Made by a program: the position numbers and the translations under genes. From Nepenthes gracilis (Eukaryota; Streptophyta; Magnoliopsida; Caryophyllales; Nepenthaceae), in assembly GCA_033239525.1 (NCBI GenBank), contig BSYO01000004.1:3472001-3536000 (forward strand): a stretch of 64,000 nucleotides of DNA. Direction: 5' to 3'. This document shows, one piece after another, positions 12,241-26,560 of this stretch. Position 1 is the first letter of the stretch. The number at the start of each line of letters is the position of its first letter. A model generated the notes under the pieces. The model did no database searches. It saw nothing but the letters and a program-made list of their open reading frames with translations, and was not told where the DNA came from.

Positions 12241-15147
12241 TATACCCATCATTAATGTATAGATAATACTATTTTAAGGAAATTAAAATATAAATGATAA
12301 TGTGATGATAGGTTTAATATAAATTATTTGAAATAAAAATTATATCAAGTATGTTTTGTTATTGAAATGTACATCTTAAAGAAAAAAATTATGAGATATC
12401 TATTAGATTATGTTATTATATTATTAGAATAATTGATAATTCAAGATAATATATATAAATTAAATATTATGAATATAATGATGTTAAGATTGATCGGTTG
12501 AGTTATTTTGAAAGATAATGTAATAACTGATAATATTTATAGATATTTAAAAAATATATTTATAGAAAGTTAAGATTAGAAAATTATATATGTGGTGGTT
12601 AGACATATAAAATATAGGCTAGATAAAGTGTCAATGATAAAATATAAGTTAATTATAATTAAAAATAAATAAATATATATATATATAAATATAAAATATT
12701 ACAATAAAAATAATATAAAATTAATTATATTTAATAAATAAAAATAAATTTATATAATTAATCTTATTTAGTAAAAAATATAATTATATTGTTGTAGTAA
12801 TAGTTAAATTATTAATAAATTAATCAATATTCTAATATTCAATTAATAACATATAAATAATATATTTAAAAGTTATATATAAATATTCTAATTTTTGTGG
12901 CTATATAATATACCATAATTATTATGCCATCTTATATAAAAATTTTATGTTCTGAATAATTTATATAATTTATCTGATACTTTATCTCTATTTTTTTGTA
13001 GAATTATTTGAAAGATAATATGAGCATTTTCTGAATGAAAATCCTAAATTAGGAAATTTAACAAAAGGAAAAAAAATCACATACAAATTTGAAAAACCAC
13101 AGATATATAATAGATTATTATATTATTTATAGGACAGAAAAAAATTATTTTAAAATTATAAAATAACATTCTTTTTATAAGAATTTAAGATTGTTAAAAA
13201 ATAATTTATTTAACATAATATAATAAAATTATATAAAATTATATTATTTAATTACTTTTGTAAATTACCAGTGTCTACTATCCAATATAAAGCAATCATA
13301 ACATCTTATCATTTACATAATTGGAATAATTTTTTTGGCACATTGCTAAATTGATACTCAAATAAAAATATTAATTATAAAAATTTGGACATGTTTAAAT
13401 AAAAAATATTATATTTTATAAAACAAATAATGTTATATTTTATTTTGATACGTCATGAGAATTCACATTATGGTACAAATTAATGAGCCGACTTCTTTGT
13501 TTAGATATTTAAATGTAAATTGGTCCAATCTTTGTAACTATAAATTAAAATTTTATATACCATAACAAAATAAATTTGATATTAAATGTATATAAACTCA
13601 CTTTTCAATATATTTTCTAATGTTTAAGTTAGTAATCTTTATAATATATTTGAAAAGATATCGATGAAAAAAAATATTAAAAATGTAAGATGATGGGGAT
13701 GAGTGTATGTTAAAAAGACTATATTCCTTATTGTATACTAAACTTGTTGATTAGTCATTTTTTCTTTCTCCCTTTTCTCTTAGGAAAAATGCTTTATTTA
13801 TAATCAGAATTACCGTTTGACTAACCGATACCTAAGATCAATAGATGTATACAATGCTGTTTCAAATTAATGATGAGAGGTATTAATAGTAATGTATAAC
13901 AGTCATTTCTATTTACTGATATGACATCTAATTTTTTAATACAATGCCATTTTGATTATTTATTATAGTCATTTAATATCTAGATATTTAAATTTTTTCA
14001 TTTGATTTAAACATTTGAATATTATTGTCCAATGGGTTTTGTTATATTTTGTGTTGGCCATTGATTTATGAATTTTTTATCGGACTAAGTGTTAGACTGA
14101 TTAATTTTTTATTGTACCCATTATATTTATTTAAATATAATTATATATTTTTATAAAAAAAAATAAATAAATATATAAAATATTATTTATAAATATTTTT
14201 CAAATATTTTTTTCCCATTCAGTAAGCAATGTGGACATGTGGTCAATTTTACACTGGATCGGTAGGCAGAAATCTCAAGAATGATTCTTTCAGCGCTACA
14301 CAACAAATGAAGCAGAGACTGTGTGCACGTGAAGTTAAAGTCAACTGTCTCGTATATTATCATCTTATTTAATCAGAAGGAGGGACATCGGATAAGGAAT
14401 CTTCCAATACTAAACATATATTTTATATTTTTTAAATTAAATTTTAATATAAATTTTATAAAAAAAAAAATTTTAAAAATAATATAAAGTACATATTTTG
14501 TGTTAGGATCCTCAAATATGAAATGCCATTGCCTCCGTTAGGTTTTTTATGAGACCATGAAATAATTCCATTAATATTTTAATAGTATAAATTTATATTT
14601 GTTATAAGCTAGAATTTTATTCCTTTTTTTGGTAGTTATTAGTTTTATAAACTAATTTTTGTTTGATTAAATACTTTAAGGTTATTTTCATTGATATATA
14701 TATGTATATATATATTTGTTTATAAGTCACGGGACAAAATATTTGATCTTTATAGTATTTATATTGTTATATTTAATATATTATATTATCAAATAAATTA
14801 AATTATTAAATATATATATATATATATATATATGCTAAAACTTATTTGATATTTATATTCTAATATTTAGAATATTATGTACAATCTATTATCTTCTTGT
14901 ATAGTTTTTTTACTGTGACGGGGTAAAAATATCAACATACTTGTATATTTTCACTAAATATACAATCTTTTCTATTTATAGAAAATTTAAAAAAATAAGG
15001 GAGAGAGTTTGAGATAATCATAACTCCATTTACGATACGCTTAGTTATTAGAATTGAATAAGGTGAGAATGAAATAGTCATTCCTATATAATAGAATAAG
15101 ATAAAAATAGAGTTAGGAATTGTTATCTTCATATTTTGTGATTGTTG
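12241..15147. other. AT-rich intergenic DNA, nothing recognised
   Basis: Long A/T runs and short (AT)n tracts (12675-12690, 14695-14720, 14812-14833). A GC-richer patch at 14220-14400 has no recognisable content. No gene is supported. Confidence 0.6.
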
Positions 15148-15152
15148 AAATA

Positions 15153-16187
15153 TGTTATGATTATTTTTATGATTGACATATTCTTTGATCATATGTAATT
15201 TTGTATCGATGTCGGATTATATTTCGTCGACGTGTTATATCAACATATTTTCGTAACTGTCCGTTTCGACTTCCAAGGATACCGTGTCTGCCATGTGCTC
15301 TTCATCCACTCGAGCCCAAAATTCTGTAGCCCCACGCTTGCCGTGAGCCTTCCACCCGCTCGAATCCAAAAACCTGAAGCATTGTGCTTGCCATGAGCTC
15401 AAGCTGTGCTGGAACGTAAATTTCAGAAACCTCCTGCTCGCTGCTCACTTCTTTCCCGTTCGAGCACACATAGGGTTTTTCATGAAATTCTCGGTGCGCT
15501 CGAGCGCCACGGCAACGGGCTGAATTTTTAAACCTGTTTTTCGAGCTATCTATAAATATACACCTATAATCAATTGTCCTAACTATTTATTGATATTTTT
15601 GGAGCCGTTCCACTTTAGAGAAAAGTATTTTTCACTCTTTAATCTTACTCCAAATTAAGAAAACTTCATTTTCTCACCATTTTCTCTTTATCGATCCATC
15701 ACCTCTATCCTTCACCTTCGTTGGTGACGTTGGTACGTTTAAGAAGGGATCCGGTCGTGTTTGGCAATTCAAGTGGCTCGAGAGGAAAGATTATTGTAAA
15801 GACCGAAAGATATTCGATTCCGTTATCGCAGGTCAATCCAACGAGTTCATTGGTAGGGATTACAAGACGGGTGTAAGTCAGCCAGGTTAGCGCGTCATTA
15901 CCACCCGATTTGTAAGTTGATTTTTATAGTGCATTTCATCCCTGACTCTTAAAACCCAGAGGATTTTTCTCTATTAGTGTGGGTATTTAGTTTTTCCTTC
16001 ATCACCAAAAATTATCTTTTTTATTATTACTTATCGTCATATATATTTCGTTTACTTATTATTATTGTTAGCATTTAGAAAAAAATATTTATTACGCGTA
16101 TTGAATATTTAATTTGTTACTACTTTCGCTATCATTACACAGGGTCAAAATATTATTGTACAATTTGGGATAAAAAATTCTTTTTCA
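15153..16187 (+). repeat. 5' LTR of the gag-only element
   Basis: Starts TGTTATGATT and ends CTTTTTCA, matching the 3' LTR at 18575-19596 throughout. A TATA box TATAAATA lies at 15551-15558. Shared internal words include CATCAACATATTTTCGTAAC-like and ACGGCAACGGGCTGAATTTT. Confidence 0.85.
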
Positions 16188-16188
16188 A

Positions 16189-16202
16189 TTGGTATGAGAG
16201 AT
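16189..16202 (+). other. Primer-binding site of the gag-only element
   Basis: TTGGTATGAGAGAT directly follows the 5' LTR. It is one or two bases from the TGGTATCAGAGC word complementary to the 3' end of initiator tRNA-Met that most Copia elements use. Confidence 0.7.
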
Positions 16203-16230
16203 ACACCCTGATTCGCGACTTCGATTTAGA

Positions 16231-18080
16231 TGTATACTAGTCAATCGTTATCCGTTTCTCCTTACTTTGACGGGAGTAATTATACTTATTGGAAGGTTCG
16301 TATGAGAGCCTTTCTTAAATTGATGGATGAGCGCGTGTGAGCTCACACTCAAATTGGGTGGACTCCACCTAAAAGTACTACAGGTGATGAAACGAAAGCT
16401 CTATCCTTATGGACAAACGAAGAGCCTGATTCGTACAATTTGAATAGTAATAGATTACATGCTATTTTTATCACTGTATCTGTCAAAGAATTTAAACGTA
16501 TTTCTATGTGTGAGACCTCTAAGGATGCATGTGACATTCTTGAAATCATCATGAAGGCACCAAATTTGTTAAAAATTTAAAATTATAAATTCTTATGACT
16601 AAATTTGAAGAAATTTGAATGAAAGATGATGAGACTTTTGATGAATTTTATGTACAATTAAATGATATTATAAACTCCTCATTTAATTTAGGAGAACGAG
16701 TTCCTGAATATAGAATAGTTAGAAAAGTTCTTCAATCTCTCACCGAGTGATTTAGACCTATGGTTATCCCAATCGAAGAATATAAAGATCTTGATAAAAT
16801 AAAAATTAAAAAATTCGTAGGATCTCTTCAAACTTATGAGCACTCACTTCCACAATTAAGGAAGTAAAAATCAATTGCTCTAAAATCAAGTAGGGAAGAG
16901 AGAAATCGGGACTTTAATGAAGAATCGTGTAACAATGATGATTTGTTCTTATTTGTTAATAATTTTAAAAAATTCTTAAAGAAAAATAAATCTTCATCAA
17001 ACAAATCAAATGATGATTTAAAACGATCACCTAAATTTGAGAAAAAAGACCGACGTGAAACTAAAGACTCCAAATTGAAAAATACACAAGGAGTTCAATG
17101 TCATGAGTGTAAAGGTTTTGACCATTATTGAGTTAAATGTCTAAATTTTAGACGCCAATAATGTCACGCCTTAAAAGCAATTGCAACATTAAATGATGAA
17201 GAAGAAGATGTTAAAAGATATACTGACGAAGGTTAAGCCAAATATATGGCCTTTATAACCTCATTGTGTGGCAATGATAAACATTTAGTAAAAAATTTTA
17301 ATCAATCTGATAACTCTGAGGATGTGTCAACAGTTAAATTTGATGGGTTTCAAGAAGTACATGATAAACTGTTTAGAAAATATTTAAAAATAAAGAAAAT
17401 AAATAAAACCTTAAACAGTAAGCTTATAAATATGAAAAAAAAAGACAGAAGTTATGACTAAATTAAAGAGCGCTATTTTTGCTCATCATGAATTGGAAAT
17501 GCAACACAACTTCTTAATCACAAAAATGAAATCCCTTGAAGTGGAGTTGGAAAACACAAAGAATGATATGGAAAAATTTTTAAATAGAATCCAAAAACTT
17601 GATCACATATTCTGGCTTAAAAAAGGTGTTGGAAATAAAAAGAGTTTGGGATATATTGAAAAAATTTCCCAACATGGCTCGTAACCTAAGACTTTCTTTG
17701 TTCCCGCCGTGAAAATTCTACACAAGAATATGAACACATTTAACATTTTTCAATCGGTGTCTCAACATGTAGAGAAAAGATTAGGATCAGATCATTTTCC
17801 TAATCCATATAGCCAACAAGTCATGAACAAACCCACTAAATTTGTACCTACTTGCCTTGGGTGTGGCATTATTGACCATATTCGTCCCTATTGTCTTATA
17901 ATATTTTTTTGAAATAATTTTTGGTAAAATCCAACGATAGAAAATCTTGTTAATCATATTCACCTTCTAAAAGTTCAAGTGACACATTTAACCAAAATGG
18001 TAAAATGTGGTAAGAAAAAGTGGATTAAGAAGAGTGAGCTCCATTACCCCTTGGCCATTCGTGACAAAAAGGGGGAGTAG
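16231..18080 (+). pseudogene. Degenerate retrotransposon gag (UBN2-type) with two zinc knuckles
   Basis: Gag coats element RNA in particles. The frame opens with ATG 16231 and reads SPYFDGSNYTYWKVRMRAFL, the usual start of Copia gag (DUF4219/UBN2 region). It continues through ETFDEFYVQLNDIINS at about 16630-16680. A basic stretch leads to a first CCHC knuckle, CHECKGFDHY-x-VKC, at about 17100-17141. Helical, coiled-coil-like sequence follows (17246-17680), then a second knuckle, CLGCGIIDHIRPYC, near 17853-17894, and a lysine-rich tail ending DKKGE-stop at about 18080. At least half a dozen in-frame stops and shifts break it, so it is not translatable now. Original length would be about 615 residues. 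Confidence 0.8.
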
Positions 18081-18574
18081 ATTTTCTTTTTTCGGTGAGA
18101 TTGCTCCTATTATGGATAGTTGAAGAAATTATTTTTTTTTCTCAAAGGGCGAGGAGACCATTTCTGTTATTTTTGATAGGAGGTGGTATTATTTTTGTAA
18201 GGGGGAGATATGTTCTTTTTGTGAGGGGGAGTTCTTCTTTTATTTTTGTTGCTGTTGTCTTACCTCCATTCATTTTGGTGCTGCATATTATCTTTTTTAT
18301 CTATTGCTACCGCCATAGTATATCATCTTATATTATGTCTGTTTGTACTAACCATATTTAACTAGACACCACCCGTTATAGTTCCGATGCGGCAATCACA
18401 GTATCGACACAGTAGTATTAGAGTAGATTTTTATATTTTCATGTATTATTTTTATTTCTCACCAGGTGTAGATTTTTATACACGTATTCTATTTAGGTAG
18501 TGTCTAAACCCGTTCTTCACTTATATTTTTTTTTATTTTCTAAATTTTATCACGGAATTGCCAAATGGGGAGAT
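18081..18574 (+). other. 3' non-coding part and polypurine tract of the gag-only element
   Basis: T-rich DNA with several GGGGGAG words follows the gag stop. The last purine-rich stretch, AAATGGGGAGA at about 18563-18573, abuts the 3' LTR and is the likely plus-strand primer. No pol homology is visible here. Confidence 0.6.
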
Positions 18575-19596
18575 TGTTATGGTTATTTTTATGATTGATA
18601 TATTTCGTAACCATATGTAATCTTGTATCGATATTGGGTTGTGTTTTATCGAAGTGTTGCATCAACATATTTTCGTAACTGTCTGTTTCGGCTTCTAGGG
18701 ATACCGTGCCTGCCATGTACTCTCCATCCACTCGAGCCCAAAATCCCATAGCCCCGCGCTCACTGTGAGCCCTCCACCTGCTCGAAGCCTTGCACTCGAG
18801 CGCAAATTTTAGAAACCCCCTACTCGCTGCTCGCCTCCTTCCCACTTGAGCGCACATAGGGTTTTTCATAAAATTCTTGGTGCGCTTGAGCACCACGGCA
18901 ACGGGCTGAATTTTTTAATCCATTTTTTTGAGCCATCTATAAATATATATCTATAATAAATTATCCTAACTATTTATTGATATTTTTGGAGCCATCCCAC
19001 TTGAGAGAAAAGTATTTTTCACTCTTTAATCTTACTCCAAATTGATAAAACTAACATTTCATCATTGTGCTTTATGTGGTAGAAGTTTTTGCACCATTTT
19101 CTCTTTTATCGATCTATCACATCTACCCTTCTATCTTCGTTGGTACATTAAAGAAGAGATCCAGTCGTATTTGGCAATTCAAGTGGCTCGAGAATGAAGA
19201 TTGTCGTGAAGACTGGAATGCGTCCGCTTTCGTTGCCGTGGGTAAATCTAATAAGTTCATTGGTAGGGATCACAAGACGGGAGTAAGTCGGTTAAATTAG
19301 TGGGTCGTTACCACCCGATCTGTAAGTTAATTTTTATAGTGTATTTTTTTCTGATCATTGAAACCCGAAGAATTTTTCTCGATTATCGTGGATATCGAAT
19401 TTTTTCTTCATCACCAAAAATTATCTTTTTTATTATTGCTCATTATCATATATATTTCGTTTGTTTATTATTACTATTAGCATTTAGAAATAAATATTTA
19501 TTACGTGTATTGAATATTTAATTTTTTTTACTTTTGCTATCATTATACAGGGTCAAAATATTATTGTATAATTTAGGATAAAAAGTTTTTTTTTTA
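18575..19596 (+). repeat. 3' LTR of the gag-only element
   Basis: Starts TGTTATGGTT, with TATA box TATAAATA at 18938-18945, and ends in a T tract plus A just before the AAATA duplication. It is collinear with 15153-16187 apart from short gaps, the largest near 18790. Confidence 0.85.
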
Positions 19597-20065
19597 AAAT
19601 AGAATAAGTTAAAAATTAATATTTTAATATTTAATTTATAAAATAATATAAAAAATAATATAAAAACTTATTATAATAATATTTTTATCATTATTTAATA
19701 AAAGAGATATTTTTTTTCTTACGCATACGTGCGCGCACACACGCACATAATATATGTGCTTTTATTATATCAAATATATACAATAAATATGTATTATGAA
19801 AAGAAACCATTTAACTCACTCTAATTAAATGAGGAAGGGCTCCCCGCATTGGGAATAGAGGCCAATGGCCCCACTCTAAGGCATCCTGCATTGTGAAGTA
19901 AAATCTTTACCTATTTTTTAATTATTTTTTATAAAATTTATATTTAAAAAAACTAAAAAATGGGATAAAATTTTTACTTTATCTAGTCTGTAAAGCAAGA
20001 ACTCCGTCCTCCAATGGCCCCCTCACTCTATCTCTCTTAATAGAGAGAGAAGACAAGGATACAGA

Positions 20066-20067
<2 letters not shown>

Positions 20068-20139
<72 letters not shown>
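20068..20139. repeat. (AT)n microsatellite, 72 bp
   Basis: An uninterrupted alternation of A and T, about 36 repeats. It is the longest pure dinucleotide tract in the window. Confidence 0.97.
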
Positions 20140-20142
<3 letters not shown>

Positions 20143-22559
20143 CTAATCTATCTAAAAAAGAGATCATTTTAAATCCTAAAGGTCCAACCGTTGAGACAAA
20201 AAAATGTAATTTATAATCTTTTAAATTATATTTCTTCTGCCTTAAACATAATTAATTTATTACCAATAATTTATAAGTTATAAAAAGTGTGACATTATAA
20301 TATGTGTGATCCATGAGATTTAATATTAATCTAGTAGTAACAATATTAAATATTATTTAAATAATTACAATATTTCAATTATAATTAATATTTTAACACT
20401 TTCTATTAAAATTAATTATTCATAATAGTTAATTAATAGGTTTTATATGTCATAAATGACAGCTAATAGTATATTATAGTCTTTAAAATAAAATAATTAT
20501 CTATTAAAAAAACTTGTCTATAAAATCAATATGCAATAAAATTCCTATCATCATCACATTTTCCAACAAACTAAGAGTGTGAAAATATATCAATCTTTAT
20601 AATATTTATTTTATATAATTTTAAAAAATAATTCAATTGATAAAATTAAAAATTTAATTCTAATTTATATTCTATCTTGTTCAATGACTTATAAATTATT
20701 AATTTAATTAATCACATGAGGCATCTCCTTCTATGTTAGAGGTAGCCATTAATTTATAGATCACTTATCTATTTTAATATATTTTTATCATATCCAATAA
20801 TTACATTTATATATCTAAATTTAGATAATATTAGCAATATCAAATGATAATAAATTGTATATTTGATATTAATATAATATCAAGTTTAAAAAGTATATGT
20901 ATAAATTTTATGTGCGTATTTTTGATGACATTCAAATAAATATTTATTCAGAATGTCATCTATCAAGTTAATTTAATAACTTAGTCATCTTCTTTAACGA
21001 TTTAGCACATTGTGTACTGATCTAATTAGGTTATTAATATTCTATCTTAATGATTCTACAGTTGATAATATTTCAAACTAGAATTTTATATATTCATAAC
21101 TCAAAAATATAATATCATCATGATTATAAAATTTTATAATATAAAATAAAATAATAAAAAAATTATTAAGATGAATACCTTTTATAAATTAGAATTAAAA
21201 TTTACATAAGTAGTAATCTACCAAATCAAGTTTAATTAATTTATATGGCATGCTACCACTAACAATTTTTACACATTAAAAAAATATTATAGTATTTTTT
21301 CAATTATAAATTTTTAAAATTTGAAATTAATATAATTTCAAAAAATAAAATGATTGAAGTTAGTTTATTTGACTAAAAGTCCAACAAAAAAAAATACTTA
21401 TATATAGAGATATAATGCAAGGTCATATGAACACCATTCAAATATTTTTAGATACTTATTTAAATATATTAATTTATATTTTTATTTAAATTTATACGAG
21501 CATATTAGTATTTATAAAATGATTAAATATCATGTCCCAAAAATAATTAAATAGCTTATAAAATATCCCAAAACACCTTTTAGACCTCCATTTGGTATGT
21601 CATCCTATCCATCTCTCCATTTTGTATAAATATATTAACACAAATAAAATAATAATACATTATATCTTTGAAAAATATCCGAATAACTTATAAAATCTAT
21701 ACACGTTGAGATATTCTTCAAGGTAAAAAGAAACCGTTTGGGTATAAGCCGCCATGAAATATTAATTCCCTACGCTAAAATTTCTACTGCCCTCTTTCTT
21801 AAAATAGTAAATTATTTTATATTGATTGAATAAATATATGATAATTTATTTATAAGTAGAAAATGTTTATTTTTTCTTAGAGATGCCTTTTCAAAAACAG
21901 ATAAAGTTTGTGAGATGAAATTAATAACAAAATATGTCTCACGTTTTTTTTTTTTTTAAGTAGACGGTACCATAAACAAAAATAAATATACCATTAAAAT
22001 TTAGCATTAACATTATTTATAGGAATCCACAATAATATATTCTAATATAATAGTATGATTACCTTTTTAATAGATAATTATACTGTATAGATAAATTATT
22101 TGATATTAATTAAATGAATAATTAGTCTTATACTCATAATATGGTTATCATTTCTAAAAAAATAAAACTTTATAGATGAAATTAGCGATTAATATGTCAA
22201 TTTCTCCTGATAAAACTGATAATATTTTAAATAAAAATAAATTGAATTTTTAAACCCAACATGATCAAATGACTAGTCCAAAGACCCACATCACTGTTGG
22301 TTGGTAGGGGTGGGGTTATGTGTTATGCGCCTTCTATTTTTTCTTTTTTTTCTCTCTAATTTTTTTGATTTTTTATCTTTCTATTTTTCTATTTTTCCTT
22401 TTAGTTATATGGGCCCCTTTCCCTCGTTCTATTACTTACTTTATTCTGTCTGCATTTCTGTTTGAGTGTGTCAATTAACTTCCAACCAATTCAATTGGAC
22501 TTGTCTTATAAACATAAGGCTCGTGGCTAGGTAATGAAAAAAGAAGAAATATATTCTGC

Positions 22560-22850
22560 TTTTTGCGTTTTCTCGTCTCTACTTCCTACCCTTTGCTTTT
22601 TCCCTTCCTATTCTCTCTGCTTTTCTCTCTCTGCAACTCTCTCCTCTTTGTCACTCTCTTTCTCACCTCGGTCTTTTTCTCTCTGTTTTCTCCCTCTTTT
22701 GGTGTGACCTCGGTCCATTTCCCCTTTAAAGATCGCAATCCATTTTTTTTCTGTTCTCCGCTTTTTTCTCTTTTTCCTCTACTTTCCTCTATCGAATTCC
22801 CCTTCCCTTTGCCTCCATCAATTTCTTCTTGCATTACAAGTACGCCGCAG
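22560..22850 (+). repeat. CT/T-rich low-complexity tract
   Basis: A strongly strand-biased run of C and T in words such as CTCTCTGC and TTTTTCTCT. Its long open frame (22563-22970) is rich in Phe, Leu and Ser, as expected from composition alone. I do not call a gene. Confidence 0.7.
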
Positions 22851-25800
22851 GCGTGCACGCATCATTATGCCTCAACCCTTCTTATTTCACTTGAATATTC
22901 TCCCAATATCCAACTTTATAAACCCATCTTCACATGCACTATTGTACGGGACTGTGTAACACACAAATAAATAAATAAATAAGAAGATCAAGGGCAAGGA
23001 CAATGTTGAATGATGTTTGAAGTACTATACTATTTTTTATGGATATTTTTATTTAAAAATTAAACTTAAAAAAAGCTGCACAATAAATAATAATGTCATG
23101 TCATTAAGTTTGAAGCGGGTCAGATTTTGACAACTTTACATATACATTATAAAAATATTATTTTTGGTAGGTATGATTTTTTTTTATAAATTATAACTAT
23201 AAATTTCAGATTATAATGAATCAATATTACTTATTGTTGTAATGTTTATCCCCGTAAATGTTCTTAATCACGAATCTTTCCTCTTAGAGCACTTATTTTG
23301 GATTATTTTCTTAAAATATATATATATATATTAAACATTTTATATTATTATTTTGAATTTAGATATTTTTATAATTACATATATATCAAATTATCTATAC
23401 TAAAAATATATATCAATTAAATAATATTTTATTTTTTAAAAAATTATTTTGATTCACTTATTTACTCTTTAGTAAAGAACATAGACAATCCTCTTACCCC
23501 ATCTAAACATAACTCCCCATTTAATATATATTTAATATTTATACAGATAATTTTAATCTGGACAACCCACATTTAGGTATTTTAATTCAATTCCTTACTT
23601 ATGTTTGGTTAAACAAATAAATATAATAATAAAATATTAAATTTTATTAGATAGGGTCGAATATATAATTTTATTTTTAATAATTCACTCAATTAAATCC
23701 AATATTCTCTAAAAGCACATTTTTTTAAATCGTTGTTGTCAAATTATTTTATATTTTTTTAAATCTAATTCTTTATTTGTTTTTTAAATTACATTTGACT
23801 CATATTTCTTTATAGATATTTTAACTAAATATATTTTAAGTGCCCAAAATACCATAAACATCATTCCCCCCCCCCGTCTTATTTTTTTACATGACTTTTA
23901 AATACTTATAAATATTAAAATGTTTTTATTTTAATATTTTAGGATGACTTTACTCATTCATATTAGTACACTTATATCCATAATATTTAAATTTTATATA
24001 TGTTATTATTTAATTATTTAATATTTTAATTCATAAAATATTATATGTTAGTACATTTATAAAATATTTTCTTCAATTTTACTAGTATATTTGCATGGAT
24101 CATTTTTGTTATAACATATGCAATCACAAATCTTGACCACAGATGGAGTAGTATTGTATGGTTTAGCATTGAGATACCTTGTAGCTATTCATTTTGATTT
24201 GATATTTTATATATCTGTCAATTATATGTGAGCCTACGGGTATGAATAAATAAAAATAATTATAAGAATCCTGTGATATTTAAATATTTACTAATTGTTA
24301 AAATTATTATATTATTTTATAATTTTATAATATGTATAAAAACAATAATTATATACCTAAATTCATACGTAAGATTATATTCTCAAAAAATTTAAAAATA
24401 ATTTTTTTCCCTTATCACTTTTTTTTATGAGAGTTTCCAAAATTTTATGTGAAAAATTAGATCATATAAATATATATATTTTTTAGAGAATTTTTTAATT
24501 TAAAAATAATAAAAAAAATTAATAAATTTTCTCCATTTCTAATATGAAAATTACCCACATCATCTAAAATGACTGCCACCGATTATTCTTAACAAATATT
24601 GGGTAAATGTGTTGTTTACATAAAAGGTTGATAAAAAAATTATTAAATATAAAAATATTATTTTTTATCAAATATTGAACCTACAAAATAAAATAATTTA
24701 TCAATAAAAATAATAAAATTATTTAATATTATATTTTTAATTATTTTAATAAATTATTAAATATTAATCATGTCAGATAGGATATGTTTTTATAAAATTA
24801 TCATGTAATTTCATGTCAAAGTAATATTTTTCAATATTTCTGAAATCTCCCTAAAGTTTTCTATGCTTTGGGCCATAATAATTATCAGCCAGTGGATATT
24901 CACATGCCTTTTCCAAATTTCACCTTACAATTTGCCCAGATTCACTAAAGTGAACATGAAGCATGATCTTTTGGGAGATCTGGTCTGAGGGTTTCAATTG
25001 TACTTTTGATACTTTAGCCAATCACACAGTCAGTGGCATTAGTTGGAATTGAATTTTTATATCCAAAAAATAATATATAATTTAAATTAATTAATTTTAT
25101 TATCCTATTTAATTTAATTCAATCTTGTTATAAGATAATTATACTAAATATTAACATGCATTAAATTTTAAAGGTTTAATAAATATTATTTGTTAATAAA
25201 TATTAACAATCTTGGAATTGAATTTTCTCTTTTCTTTGTTATAATATATTTTCTTTTAATTTTTGAATTTTTGCTGTATGATTTTATTTTAGTTACGTAA
25301 TTAGTGTAATTATTTTCCCTTTTTATTTTGGCAGTACAGAACTAGTAAATCTCATATAAAATAGAATTTAACCGTTTAAATAATGATAAGATTAATAAAT
25401 AAAATATTATTATTTATATATCTATTAATATGTATTTAATTTTTTGAATTATTATCTTTAATATAAAAATAAAATAATATATATTTAATAATTTTTAATA
25501 TAAATAAATATATAATTAGATATATAAATATTATTTATGTAATAAATAACAATTGCAGTGGCCATGTGCTTCTGGCAGTGAGCTTTCGGTGGACGATCCA
25601 ATAAGTGCCGCGTAGGATTATGTCACCGCCTTTTTTTTCTCATTTATAACTTTGATTAAATAATTTTGTCATTAATATAGCAATAATGTTAATTTATTGT
25701 AATTTAAAGTATTTCGGTCAAAATCAATAATCTTTTATAATACGGAACATTTCGTACTTTTATATATTATTTAAATCTCAAAGTTAATATTTTTATATAA

Positions 25801-26215
25801 TTACCAGTCCTCAAAACTCATAATACGGGTATTTTATCTACTTAAAATTATATATATATATATATAATCTTAAAGTTTTTTTTATATATTTTTTAATATT
25901 AAAATATTAAAATATTCATAATATAAATAATAATAATAAACTAATTTTATATATTTTTAATTTTTATAAAGATTAAAATTTACCTATTGAGTATAATTTA
26001 ACAAATGAAATAGGAAGAGTTGGTGACCAAAAAAAACAAAACATTCGAGAACCTAATAATTTTTGTGAAAAAAAATCATTCAGGCTTTTCAATTTTAAAA
26101 AATAAATTAATTATTAAGAATTAATTTATAAATCAAATGGTACAAATGCTTTAACATTTAATATACTAACATCTAATAAGTAACTTCTAATGAAAATCTT
26201 TTTTGAATTTATTTA

Positions 26216-26560
26216 CAGAAACGAAGCTAAGTACCTTTCGATCTCCTCGTCGACTTTCTTTATTTGATTCAAGAATATTCAATACTACTTAAACTCCAAT
26301 TTCGTAAAATTTATGAAGCTTCAAAGGCTAACCACTGAAACAACTACTTAGAATTTTTTTAAAGTTGTAAAATACGAGAAGACGTGGCTTTACAATCTCA
26401 CATTCAAGGGTGGTTTTCTCCTTGGAAAACCTCTTCTCCCACTTTGAAACACAATGCCCTATTTCATAGAGTTTGAATGGAAGAATGTTATATGGAGGAT
26501 ATGTGCACACCCTTTTTATGGGCATGCTTGTGTGCTATGGCACTGAAGTATACAAAAGTG
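26216..26560. other. Unidentified GC-richer block with a hairpin
   Basis: This block interrupts AT-rich DNA and contains the stem GGTTTTCTCCTTGGAAAACC at about 26410-26429. The minus strand has a 65-codon frame that I cannot assign. It may be an old transposon fragment. Confidence 0.3.

Larger units (their letters stand above)
15148..19601 (+). mobile_element. Gag-only (TR-GAG-like) non-autonomous LTR retrotransposon
   Basis: A full-length element lies at 15153-19596. It has two LTRs of about 1.03 kb starting with TGTTATG, a primer-binding site right after the 5' LTR, a degenerate Copia-type gag, and a purine tract just before the 3' LTR. A 5-bp duplication AAATA flanks it (15148-15152 and 19597-19601). 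No protease, integrase, reverse transcriptase or RNase H similarity is present, and the coding stretch ends at a stop after DKKGE at about 18080. This fits the described class of plant terminal-repeat elements carrying only GAG, which need enzymes from a partner. LTRs are roughly 85-90 percent alike by eye, so the insertion is not recent. Confidence 0.82.

Noticed and set aside
19979..20167. Tyr-Ile repeat frame on the minus strand
   Set aside because: It is a translation of the (AT)n microsatellite.
22563..22970. 135-codon plus-strand frame
   Set aside because: It lies in a CT-rich tract and its Phe/Leu/Ser content follows from base composition.
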